In this document: in pieces, positions 1 through 7,657 of the stretch
Layout of the letters: every line of letters begins with the position of its first letter
How positions within the stretch are numbered: position 1 is the stretch's first letter
Position numbers and translations under genes: made by a program
Notes under the pieces: generated by a model
The model's input: the letters and a program-made list of their open reading frames with translations, nothing else
Databases searched by the model: none
Told to the model about the DNA's origin: nothing
Assembly: GCA_029880325.1 (NCBI GenBank)
Contig: JAOUOP010000035.1
Coordinates: forward strand, 18,314-82,313
Length of the DNA: 64,000 nt
Direction: 5' to 3'
Source: Myxococcales bacterium
GTDB lineage: Bacteria; Myxococcota_A; Polyangia; Polyangiales; JAFGIB01

Positions 1-2
1 TG

Positions 3-881
3 TGGGACGCCTCGGTCCGCATGACGGCAGACGACATCTCCGAGTACGGCGCCGTGGTCGGCGAGCTCAAGCGGCTTCGGGACGACCACGACATGGACCT
101 CGGCAAGAGCTTCTTGCTGCTGGTGCGGGCGTTCTCGGACGCGCAGTGCCTGGGCCTCTTGCGCCGAATTCTCCTTGGCGGGGAAGGTCGCCGGATTCGA
201 CTCGCGAGCTACCGGTGGGCGCTCTTGCGCGCGGTGGGTGCCCTTCGCGGTTTGTGCCCCCAGGCCCCTCGGCGGGCGGGGAGGCTTCCCGCCTGGGCTC
301 GCGAGTACCCGCGGGCGCTCCACGGTTGCATCCGAACGCCGGTTGCCGTGCATCCGGACGCGGAGAAGGCCGCCGGTGCAGTCCTGGGCAAGGACTTCCC
401 CCGTCGCGCCCACCTCGAACGAGAGCTGTCGGCGCTCGAACGCAAGGCGACCGAGCGCGGCACCGTCGACGCGCGAGTCCGCACCCGGATGACCAACCTA
501 CGCCGCCGCCTGGAGTCCGAGCCGCGGGTCAGCGACGCGAGGCTGGCCAAGCTCGCCGCGAAGCTCGCACGCATCTCGGACCACGCGACGCTGTCCGCCT
601 GGGAGCAGCAACTGGACGACCGCATGGCGCATGCGATCCCGAAGCTCCTCGAGCGCTCCCCCTCCGCCGTGCTCGAGATCCTGCGCAGGACCCGCAGAAG
701 AGGAGAGCGGGGATGGCCCACTGAAACCGACGGCGAGCGCCTCTACTTCGGAGCCCAAGCCTACCGGGCCCTCAACCGCCGCAACAAGGCGATCGAGCTC
801 TACCAACGCGCGATCGACGCCCACACTTTGGAGGAAACGAGAGCGACGGCGAAGCAGCGCATTGCGGAACTCGGCAAGTAG
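3..881 (+). CDS. Hypothetical protein, 5' end cut by the window edge
   Basis: The reading frame is open from the window's first bases, so the gene probably starts upstream; the first ATG inside is at 21. I do not recognise the family. The first ~45 residues read like a regular protein. Residues ~45-115 from that ATG are Arg/Pro-rich and look less natural. A charged, probably coiled-coil stretch follows (ERELSALERK..., RTRMTNLRRRLE). The C-terminal ~45 residues (FGAQAYRALNRRNKAIELYQRAI) resemble one tetratricopeptide-like hairpin. The odd middle could mean a frameshift pair between about 160 and 360. It is followed after 28 bases by the convergent exonuclease gene. Confidence 0.5.
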   Translation, partial: WDASVRMTADDISEYGAVVGELKRLRDDHDMDLGKSFLLLVRAFSDAQCLGLLRRILLGGEGRRIRLASYRWALLRAVGALRGLCPQAPRRAGRLPAWAREYPRALHGCIRTPVAVHPDAEKAAGAVLGKDFPRRAHLERELSALERKATERGTVDARVRTRMTNLRRRLESEPRVSDARLAKLAAKLARISDHATLSAWEQQLDDRMAHAIPKLLERSPSAVLEILRRTRRRGERGWPTETDGERLYFGAQAYRALNRRNKAIELYQRAIDAHTLEETRATAKQRIAELGK

Positions 882-909
882 AGCGCCGTCTGCCTGGAAG
901 GCAACGGGC

Positions 910-1428
910 CTACGTTTGCATCTTCAACCCGAGATCCTGCTTCATCCTCAGCAGGGCCTCGGCGTTACCCATGGCGTCATCCACGGGATTGTGGGTGTGC
1001 TTGGTCTTTCTCAGGTGCTTGAAGTTCTTGAAGGTGTCTTTGACCAGGCCCTTGTAGAGCGAGCCCAAATTGCTCGAGCTGAAGCCAAAGGGATTGCCGC
1101 CAAGGAAGTGGTGGAAGTACCAGTTGATGAACTGCCAATCGAAGCCGTTGTTGTCCGAGATGAACAGACGGCGCTTGGGGCATTCGGTGTTCAGCCAGTC
1201 GCGAAAGCGCGTCATCTCTTCAGCGGGCGCGGGAAAAGCGAGGGTCTGCTCGCGGCTGAAGCCACTGACCGCGAGCGCCTCGGGGACCCAAGCATCGCTG
1301 ATCGGGCGCAGCGTGGCGTAGAACGTGCGGGAGAGCCCCGGCTCCACGATCACCGCGCCGAAACAGACCATGGAGTAGTCCCCCGGGATGGGCCCGTCGG
1401 CTTCGATGTCTACCATGACGTAGGTCAT
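910..1428 (-). CDS. DEDDh-type 3'-5' exonuclease (RNase T / DnaQ-like fold)
   Basis: A 172-residue protein starting at ATG 1428 (MTYVMVDIEADGP). The opening VDIEADG matches the Exo I motif (DxE) of the DnaQ-like superfamily. An aspartate in FISDNNGFDWQFI fits Exo II. HTHNPVDDAMGNAEAL supplies the His-x4-Asp of Exo III. Such enzymes remove 3' nucleotides from DNA or RNA with two metal ions. The substrate cannot be told from sequence. The frame stays open upstream to GTG 1659, overlapping the stop of the argS remnant, but the catalytic motif begins only at 1428, so the short start is preferred. Superfamily assignment is fairly sure; cellular role is not. Confidence 0.75.
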   Translation of the reverse strand: MTYVMVDIEADGPIPGDYSMVCFGAVIVEPGLSRTFYATLRPISDAWVPEALAVSGFSREQTLAFPAPAEEMTRFRDWLNTECPKRRLFISDNNGFDWQFINWYFHHFLGGNPFGFSSSNLGSLYKGLVKDTFKNFKHLRKTKHTHNPVDDAMGNAEALLRMKQDLGLKMQT

Positions 1429-1655
1429 GGGCGGAGTAGAGCCGGAAAGGCGCTGGCGTGCCAGCACAGAATCTCGGGCATCACGCGACTGGGCCGCAGC
1501 ACCAACTTTCACCACACGGTGGCCAATCACATCGCCGGCGCTCACCAGAGGTCCGAAAAAACCGAAACCACCCGAGACATACGGCACGAACAGATCCCGG
1601 GCCGCGAACCAGCTGAAGCGCATGCCCAAAAGACTCACGCCTGCACCTGTGCACC

Positions 1656-2060
1656 TCACATCTCGTCGAGCGTCTCGATGCCCAACAACCCGAGGCCGAC
1701 GGCGAGCGTTTGGGCGACCGCCTTAGCGAGCGCAAGCAGGCCCCGGCGCCGCAAACCCTGGAGTTCACGGACCCTGTGACCGGACGCGTCGTAGAGCACG
1801 CTGAAGGCCTTGCACAGTTCGTAGACCTGCCCGGTGATTTTGCCCGGGTCGAGCGCCTTCGCCGCTGCGTGGACGGCGGCGGGCCAGGCTCTCAAGCGGG
1901 CGACCACCGCCATCTCCTCCCGGGTCCCCAGCGCCGCGAGCGCCTCTGCATCGCTCGCATCCGGCTCGCCCAGCTTGCGCAAAAAGCCCTGCAGTCGCGC
2001 ATGGGTGTAGAGGCAGTAGGGGCCGGTGCGGCCGGTGCAGTGCCTTGAACCCCAAAACAC
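1656..2060 (-). pseudogene. argS: argS remnant: C-terminal anticodon-binding domain of arginyl-tRNA synthetase
   Basis: About 130 residues match only the DALR-type C-terminal domain of arginyl-tRNA synthetase. TGRTGPYCLYTHARLQGFLRK is the family's entry helix. KAFSVLYDASG and a LAKAVAQTLAVGLGLLGIETLDEM-type ending are the family's usual C-terminus. The catalytic Rossmann domain with HIGH and KMSKS signatures is absent; upstream of about 2045 the sequence is unrelated. Arginyl-tRNA synthetase is essential, so an intact copy should exist elsewhere and this is most likely a relic of duplication or rearrangement. It lies just before the 168-bp repeat element and a broken transpeptidase gene, suggesting a local rearrangement hotspot. 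Confidence 0.7.
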
Positions 2061-2217
2061 AAACGCCGGCTTGCAGCACCGGCGTCACAAAGGGTGGAGC
2101 CCCAGTCCACCAGCTCAAGCATCGCCGGCACCGAATGCACGCATACGCCTGCGGCGACAACCACGAGGCAGGCCGGAGACGACGGGGCTATGGGTGCGAG
2201 CGAACATGGTCGCTAGC

Positions 2218-2385
2218 CTAGATGTGCCCGGCGGGAGTGCTGAGCCGATGATCGGGGTCGATACGATGCCAGATGCAAGGACGGCCTCCGCCGGAATACT
2301 CCGTGTATTTCAAGGGGGCCGGACACCGCAGCTGGCGCCGTAGCGGTCCCGAGAGCGGATCATGACTCCCGCCGGGCACATCTAG
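2218..2385. repeat. 168-bp inverted-repeat element, copy A
   Basis: The element is bounded by perfect 21-bp inverted repeats at 2218-2238 and 2365-2385, each with CTAG outermost. Copy B (31489-31656) has the same length with no indels; over the inner 156 bases I count 5 differences. No obvious target-site duplication flanks it. It is too short for a transposase. The minus-strand reading is open throughout and ends in the outermost TAG. A MITE-like non-autonomous element or a structured-RNA repeat are both possible; this is inference. Confidence 0.8.
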
Positions 2386-2966
2386 CGAGCGGTGTACGTA
2401 GACGAAGCTGCCGCTGACGATGGCATCGATGATCGAGTTCGATGTCAGCTCGGGCAGCATGAAGCAACCGGCGCTTTGGGTCATGCGGAGGTCCGGATGA
2501 AGGACGATGTCGCGGATCCAGGCGTTGTCATTGACACCCGGCTCCAGTCCGCGCACGCGTAGCGAATGACCGTAGTTTCCCTCGTAGGTATGGTGCGCAG
2601 TCACGTAGGCACCGAGCGAAGAGAGATTGCTGCCCGACCGGTTGGAAAACTCCGAGGCGTAGAGCCCCCGCTTTTTCCGGCATGGGAGACGCGACTGGCC
2701 ATCAGCACCCGATGCTCCTGTCCGGCGGCAAGAACCCACAGGCGTACGGCGGTAAAAGGCTGGTCGTAGTCGATCAGCGTCCACAACGCCTTCTTGCGTA
2801 TCCGCCTGCGATGGCGTCCGTAGGCCGCGAGCCCCGCCGCGAGCGCGGCGGCGCGCGGCCTTTCGGAGGAACTCGCACACGCCGCCGATGGCCGATCGAG
2901 CGCCCAGGCGGCGGCGCTCACCACGAGGCTGAGCAGGAGAATCGAAAGACGGGGCATAGGCTGCAT
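2218..2966 (-). pseudogene. L,D-transpeptidase (YkuD_2 type), frameshifted and 3'-fused to the repeat element
   Basis: The gene starts at ATG 2966 or 2957 with a signal peptide (MPRLSILLLSLVVSAAAWA). It runs in one frame through TLIDYDQPFTAVRLWVL and VSHAGKSG. It then continues in the -1 frame with YASEFSNRSGSNLSSLG, GHSLRVRGLEPGVNDNA, DIVLH and SAGC, which carry the catalytic His and Cys of the murein L,D-transpeptidase family. The frame break sits at a C5 run (2665-2669) next to a T5 run (2672-2676); one extra base in the C run would restore HAGKSGGLYASEFSN. After VYVHRS the frame enters the 168-bp element and stops at its outermost TAG (2218-2220). It could be a true pseudogene or an intact gene with a homopolymer sequencing error. 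Confidence 0.7.
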
Positions 2967-3030
2967 GACGGCACAGGCCGCGCAAGCTCCGTGCCGATGC
3001 CGTCGGCGATCCCCCGAACGCCGAGGCCCC

Positions 3031-3114
3031 CAATCCTTTCAAGCACTTGCGCGCCCACCGCCACAGCGCCACGAACCCTTTCGACAGCGTGACGAGCCGT
3101 TTGCAGAGCGTGGC
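3031..3114. repeat. Four diverged 21-bp tandem units
   Basis: Units lie at 3031-3051, 3052-3072, 3073-3093 and 3094-3114. On the minus strand they translate as a degenerate heptad (KRLVTLS, KGFVALW...). They lie between the HAD gene and the transpeptidase remnant. No start codon or ribosome site suggests that this stretch is translated independently. Confidence 0.5.
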
Positions 3115-3152
3115 AAGATGATCTTCACTGGGACACGAGCCACCAAGCTTCG

Positions 3153-3869
3153 CTACCCCCATGCTCGCCCGTGACCTACCCACTCCCGCAGCTGCAGTAC
3201 GCTTTCGAGTCTGTCTTCGGGCGCGACGTTCGCACGTTTTCCCGGGTCGATGAGATAGGAACGGATCGAGGCCGAACGCGGTCCCAGGTAGTCGGGCTCG
3301 AAGCTGTCGCCGATGTAGACGCTGCGGCCGGGCGTTGCTCCGGCCAGCTCCAGCGCACGCTCGAAGATGCTCGGGCAGGGTTTGCGCCGGCCGTGCTCGA
3401 CGCTGGTCAGCACGAAGTCGAAGTGATGCGCGAGACCAAGCTCTGCCAACAGCGATGGCACCAGGCTCGGGTGGTGGGTGTTGGTGACGACGGCCAGGTC
3501 GAAGTGCACCCCCAGCTCCGCCAGCATGGCCTCGAGTCCGACGATCGCGCTCACGCCACGGGACCACTCGGCGAGGTAGCTGTCGCGAACACCCGCGATC
3601 AGCTGGTGGTCGAAGCCGTTTCCCAGCTGTTCGCGCAGGTAGCCCTCCACCATCTCATCCATGGAGTACTCGCAATAGCTCTGAGCTGCTTGCGCTTCGA
3701 GCGCTTCGAAGTGGGCATCGAAGCTCTCGACGAAGGCTGCGTAGCTGCCCCGGTAGCCCTCCCGCGCCAGCAAGCGGTGGCTTCCGTGATGTCCCTGGCC
3801 CGTGCGGCTGGGGTCGTAGCGGACGAGGGTGCCGAAGAAATCGAAGAAGAGGTGAGTTGGACGCGCCAT
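3153..3869 (-). CDS. HAD-superfamily hydrolase
   Basis: A 238-residue protein from ATG 3869 (MARPTHLFFDFFGTLV). FFDFFGTLV is HAD motif I, with Asp nucleophile and acid/base Asp, except that the second Asp is at DFFGT. VVTNTHHPS is motif II. A Lys in GRRKPCPSIF serves motif III, and YIGDSFEPDYLG gives motif IV acids. The helical insertion after motif I is a C1-type cap. Family members are usually phosphatases or dehalogenases of small molecules; the substrate is unknown. A longer open frame to 3920 begins with an unlikely Ser/Ala-rich stretch. It diverges from hflX across a 205-base gap that must hold both promoters. Confidence 0.8.
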   Translation of the reverse strand: MARPTHLFFDFFGTLVRYDPSRTGQGHHGSHRLLAREGYRGSYAAFVESFDAHFEALEAQAAQSYCEYSMDEMVEGYLREQLGNGFDHQLIAGVRDSYLAEWSRGVSAIVGLEAMLAELGVHFDLAVVTNTHHPSLVPSLLAELGLAHHFDFVLTSVEHGRRKPCPSIFERALELAGATPGRSVYIGDSFEPDYLGPRSASIRSYLIDPGKRANVAPEDRLESVLQLREWVGHGRAWG

Positions 3870-4074
3870 CGTCGAATCTACCACGACGAGGAGCGAGGCG
3901 TGCGCGATCGAAGCAGCCAAACTTTTTTCGCGGCCTCACTTGCAGCTGGCCACCGCTGCGCTACATTCGGGGCACTATGTTCATCTCTACTTTCGTCTGA
4001 TTGTCCCCCGCGCGTGCCGGTAGACCCCGGCGCGAGTCTCGCGAGCCCTCCGGCGCGGTCATCCGCGCGCAGGA

Positions 4075-5556
4075 ATGTCGGCCGCGACCGTGAACGACGA
4101 CGACCGGCTTGTGCGCCGTCCCGATGGGCGGGACGCGCCGCACCCGGCACACACGAAAGATTTGGAGATGCGTTTTCATTCAACCCCCATCGAGGAGCAC
4201 GCCGAAGTGCCCCTCGCCGACGACGGGCGCTGGGAGCGCCTGGTCGAGACTTTCAAGACGCGCGATCACACGCAGCGCGCGGCCCGCGAAGGGGGCAATG
4301 CGTGCTTCGTGGTCTCGGTGCACGACAGCACCGGGGACGCCTCCATCGCTGCCCAGCTCGAGGAGATCAGCGGGCTGGTCGAAGCCCAGGGCGATCGCGT
4401 GGTGGGCCAGGTGAGTCAACGCCTGGTCAAGCCCGATCCGCGCACCCTGCTGCGGCGGGGCGTGGCCGAGCGCATCGGTGAACAGGCCCGCGAGCAGGGC
4501 GCCGACATGCTCGTGATCGACGCCGAACTCAGCCCATCCCAAACGCGGAACCTGGAGGACGTGGCCGGATTGCCGATCTGCGATCGCGAAGCGGTGATCC
4601 TCAACGTCTTCGAGCGTCACGCCAAAACCCAGAGGGCCCGCATCCAGGTCGAGATCGCCCACCTGCAGTACCTGCGCCCGCGCATCCGCGGCATCGGGCT
4701 GAATATGGACCAGCAGGCCGGCGGCATCATGGGCGGGCGCGGTCCCGGCGAGACCGCCTCGGAGCTCTTCGCACGCCGCATCGATGGACGCCTGGCCGAC
4801 CTGCGACGCGGGCTTGCCCAGCTCGCGCGCTCCGATCGGGCCCAGCGCAAGCACCGGGCCCAGTGCGCGCGTGTGGCACTGGTCGGTTACACCAACGCCG
4901 GCAAGACCTCGCTGATGAACGCCCTCACCGATGCCGGCCTCTCGGCCCGCGATCGCCCCTTCGAAACCCTGGACACCACCTCCCGCTGCCTCACGCGCCA
5001 CGGCCAGGACGTGTTGCTCAGCGATACCGTGGGTTTCATCCGACGCCTGCCCGAGCGGCTTTTCGCGAGCTTCGAGTCCACCCTGGCCGAAGTCTGCGAG
5101 GCCTCGCTGCTGCTTTTGGTGCTCGACGCATCTGACCCAGAGTTATCAGAACACCTGCACATCACCGAGGCGGTGCTCGAGCGCCTGGGCGCCTGCGAAG
5201 TGCCGCGCCTGATCGTCTTCAACAAGCTCGATCGGCTGTCGGAGGATTGCCCCGAGGCCGCCGCCACCATCAACGCCCTGGGCGCCCTTGCCGGAGCCCA
5301 TCCCTACCTGGCCCTCAGCAGCCGCGACGCCGAAGCCGTGGCCCAGCTCCGCATGCAGATCCTCGAACGGGTGCGAGCGAAGCAGCGCACGCGCGAGGTC
5401 TTCGTGCGCTACGAGCAGCAGGACATCGCCCGGCGCATCTACGAGAGCTGCCGCGTGGTGCATAGCCAGGCCTCTGAACGTGGAACCCAGTTCGTCATCG
5501 AGGGCCAACCCCACGTGGTCGACGCCATCGCTCGCGATTGCCGGAGGCGCGGGTGA
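4075..5556 (+). CDS. hflX: Ribosome-associated GTPase HflX
   Basis: HflX splits stalled or heat-damaged 70S ribosomes. Numbering from ATG 4075, the HflX N-terminal domain spans about residues 50-205. It leads into the Gly-rich linker GGRGPGETASE (220-230), diagnostic for the family. The G domain follows with G1 GYTNAGKTS (271-279), G3 DTVGF (317-321) and G4 NKLD (383-386). Length fits the family once the first ~30 residues are discounted, so ATG 4168 (MRFHSTPIEEH) is an equally good start and gives 462 residues. The stop codon TGA overlaps the ATG of the following ABC-F gene (TGATG), implying translational coupling. Confidence 0.92.
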   Translation: MSAATVNDDDRLVRRPDGRDAPHPAHTKDLEMRFHSTPIEEHAEVPLADDGRWERLVETFKTRDHTQRAAREGGNACFVVSVHDSTGDASIAAQLEEISGLVEAQGDRVVGQVSQRLVKPDPRTLLRRGVAERIGEQAREQGADMLVIDAELSPSQTRNLEDVAGLPICDREAVILNVFERHAKTQRARIQVEIAHLQYLRPRIRGIGLNMDQQAGGIMGGRGPGETASELFARRIDGRLADLRRGLAQLARSDRAQRKHRAQCARVALVGYTNAGKTSLMNALTDAGLSARDRPFETLDTTSRCLTRHGQDVLLSDTVGFIRRLPERLFASFESTLAEVCEASLLLLVLDASDPELSEHLHITEAVLERLGACEVPRLIVFNKLDRLSEDCPEAAATINALGALAGAHPYLALSSRDAEAVAQLRMQILERVRAKQRTREVFVRYEQQDIARRIYESCRVVHSQASERGTQFVIEGQPHVVDAIARDCRRRG

Positions 5557-6995
5557 TGCCCTCGCTGCTGCACGTGCGCGGACTCGACCTGGACGCCCCC
5601 GGCGGCCGTCCGCTCGTGCGTGGACTTGACCTCGAGTTGGGAAGTGGTGAGCGGGTGGCTGTGATCGGACGCAACGGAGTGGGCAAGTCCTCGCTGCTGC
5701 AGGTGCTCGCAGGCGAAGCCGAGACCGATGGCGGCTTCGTGCGCTGCCACGGCACACGGCATTTCGTCCCGCAGCGGCTCGCCCCTTCGACCTCTCCGTC
5801 GCCCGCGGGGGCATACAGCGCTGGCGAGCTGCGCCGGAGGCATCTCGAGCGGGCCTTCGACAGCCATGCCGACCTGCTATTGCTCGACGAGCCCAGCGAC
5901 GACCTCGACGCCGAGGGCATCGACTGGCTGGTCGTCGCCCTCGAGCGCTGGCCCTCCGCCCTGGTCGTGGTCTCCCACGATCGACGGCTGCTCAGTGGCT
6001 TCGACAATTACTTCGTGGTCAGCGAAGGCGGCTGCCATCACGTCCAGGGCGATCTCGCGTCGTTGATGTCGGAGCTGGAACGACGGGAAAACCTGAGCCA
6101 GCAGCGATACGCGCGCACCCTGCTGCAGCTCGAAAGCCGCGAGCGGCACGACGCCCGCGTGCGGCGCCGGCGCCAGCGCAAGAAAAACCTGGGGCGCCTG
6201 CACGAACTCGGGCGCTGCCCTTCCCGCGCGAGGCTCAACGAAAATCGCAGCTACGCCCAGGAGAGCCAGGGCAAACGCGCAGTGCTGCAACGCACTCGCA
6301 TCGAGGCCGCCCGCAGCTGGGCTCGGGCCTCGCGACGTACCCTCGCCGTGGAGCTGGCACTTTCACTCGAGCTGCCGGAGCCGCCCACCCATGCGCCCGC
6401 CGCAGCGGAACTCGACGCTGTCGGCGCCGACATCGACGGGCGCTGCCTCTTCGATGGCATCTCACTTCGCCTCGGCCACGAGCGCCTGGCCATCACGGGC
6501 CCCAACGGCGCGGGCAAGAGCACGCTGCTTCAGATCCTCACAGGAAACCAGCGGCCCTCGCGCGGACGCGTGCGCTGCGAGCCGCTGCGCATCGGCTACG
6601 TGGCCCAAAATGCCAGCAATTTTTGCCTGAAAGAAAGCCTTCTCGATCAACTCTTGGACACAGGGCGCGACACGGGAGATGCGCCCCGCTTCGATGACGC
6701 CGCCCGCCAACTGCAGGCCCACCGCTTCCCGCTTGCCCTGGCGGAACGGCCACTTTACTCCCTGAGCCCCGGCGAGCGCCTGCGCGCTGCCCTGATCGCT
6801 CTATCCAGACGCGAGCCCGCACCCGATGTCTGGGTGCTGGACGAGCCGACCGGTCACCTCGACCTGCTCGGCCTGCAGGCGCTCGAAGCCGTGCTCGCGG
6901 CCTGGCGCGGCGGCCTCGTGGTCGTCAGCCACGACGCCCACTTCCTCGAGGCCATCGGCGTCGACCGACGCATCGAGCTCGGCGCGGGCCGATGA
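5556..6995 (+). CDS. ABC-F-type ATP-binding protein with two nucleotide-binding domains
   Basis: The start is ATG 5556, sharing a base with the hflX stop, with GGAGG at 5541-5545. There are two ABC domains and no membrane segments. The first has Walker A GRNGVGKS (38-45), Walker B LLLLDEPSDDLD (107-118) and a weak signature YSAGE. A highly basic helical linker (RRRRQRKK near 203-210) follows. The second has Walker A GPNGAGKS (315-322), signature LSPGE and VWVLDEPTGHLD. This is the ABC-F plan, whose members act on the ribosome as translation factors or antibiotic-protection proteins. Pairing with hflX supports a ribosome-rescue role, by inference. The first signature departs from LSGGQ. A drug-resistance role cannot be excluded. 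Confidence 0.85.
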   Translation: MPSLLHVRGLDLDAPGGRPLVRGLDLELGSGERVAVIGRNGVGKSSLLQVLAGEAETDGGFVRCHGTRHFVPQRLAPSTSPSPAGAYSAGELRRRHLERAFDSHADLLLLDEPSDDLDAEGIDWLVVALERWPSALVVVSHDRRLLSGFDNYFVVSEGGCHHVQGDLASLMSELERRENLSQQRYARTLLQLESRERHDARVRRRRQRKKNLGRLHELGRCPSRARLNENRSYAQESQGKRAVLQRTRIEAARSWARASRRTLAVELALSLELPEPPTHAPAAAELDAVGADIDGRCLFDGISLRLGHERLAITGPNGAGKSTLLQILTGNQRPSRGRVRCEPLRIGYVAQNASNFCLKESLLDQLLDTGRDTGDAPRFDDAARQLQAHRFPLALAERPLYSLSPGERLRAALIALSRREPAPDVWVLDEPTGHLDLLGLQALEAVLAAWRGGLVVVSHDAHFLEAIGVDRRIELGAGR

Positions 6996-6999
6996 AGAC

Positions 7000-7611
7000 T
7001 CAGATGTCTTCGCAGCCGTGAACCACGAAGTGCGCCGGCGCGTCGTTGGACAGGGGCTTGGTGACGTGGCGCGAGAGCATCCCGTTGTTCGCATTGGGGA
7101 TGTCGGTGCACAAAAGCGAGCCTTCGACGATGCCGCCTTCCTCGCTCAGGATGACCTGACAGGGCGTCTTGCCACCGGTCTCGCCGCCGGTGCAGCCCCC
7201 CTCGTAGGTGTTGGCGTCCTCTACGACCGTGACGCTGCAGGAGTTGCCCGGACCGTTTGCGTCCAGGTTGGCCCGATCGACGCGGATCGAGTAGCTGTCG
7301 GCCTTGCCCTCGGGGTCGCTGAAGTGGGTCTCGAAGGTCAGGATGCGCTCGCCGTTTTCCTGCCGGGTGGCCACGCAGCGCACGCTGAAGCCCGACTCCT
7401 CGTCGAGCGTTTCGATGTCGCGGATCGGATCGTGGTTGGCGCGCGGGGTGCAGTCGACGCAGCGCACCTGGTAGGCCATGTCAAAAAAGAGCGGCGCCGG
7501 ATCCTTGTCGTTGCACGCACTGAGCGCGAGGCAGGCAAAAAGCGCAACAAAGCCGGGCGGGCGTGGCAGGGAGGACTTCACTGCGGCTAGCGGATGTCGG
7601 TTGGAGGCCAT
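7000..7611 (-). CDS. Hypothetical lipoprotein
   Basis: A 203-residue protein with an N-terminal signal ending in the lipobox LALSAC (Cys about residue 33), so it is probably exported and lipidated. The mature part has nine or so cysteines, several apparently paired (VRCVDC, GGCTGGETGGKTPC). A mid-protein region (FETHFSDPEGKADSYSIRVDRANL) looks like beta-strand. No family is recognised. Its 3' end abuts that of the ABC-F gene (4 bases, convergent). Similar short Cys-containing lipoproteins are common in Myxococcota. Confidence 0.7.
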   Translation of the reverse strand: MASNRHPLAAVKSSLPRPPGFVALFACLALSACNDKDPAPLFFDMAYQVRCVDCTPRANHDPIRDIETLDEESGFSVRCVATRQENGERILTFETHFSDPEGKADSYSIRVDRANLDANGPGNSCSVTVVEDANTYEGGCTGGETGGKTPCQVILSEEGGIVEGSLLCTDIPNANNGMLSRHVTKPLSNDAPAHFVVHGCEDI

Positions 7612-7657
7612 CGAAATTCACCCCGAGAGTCGCCGGCGAGCTTACCTTGGGGGGTGC

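Noticed and set aside
631..1779. Long plus-strand open frame across the exonuclease and argS remnant
   Set aside because: It is antisense to the exonuclease, whose motifs are clear; its composition is typical of a GC-rich shadow frame.
2655..2680. Programmed frameshift in the transpeptidase gene
   Set aside because: No canonical slippery heptamer with a downstream stem was found; the homopolymer favours mutation or read error.
3870..4074. Sigma-70-like promoter TTGCAG/TACATT ahead of hflX
   Set aside because: Only 3 of 6 bases match the -35 and position relative to the uncertain start cannot decide it.
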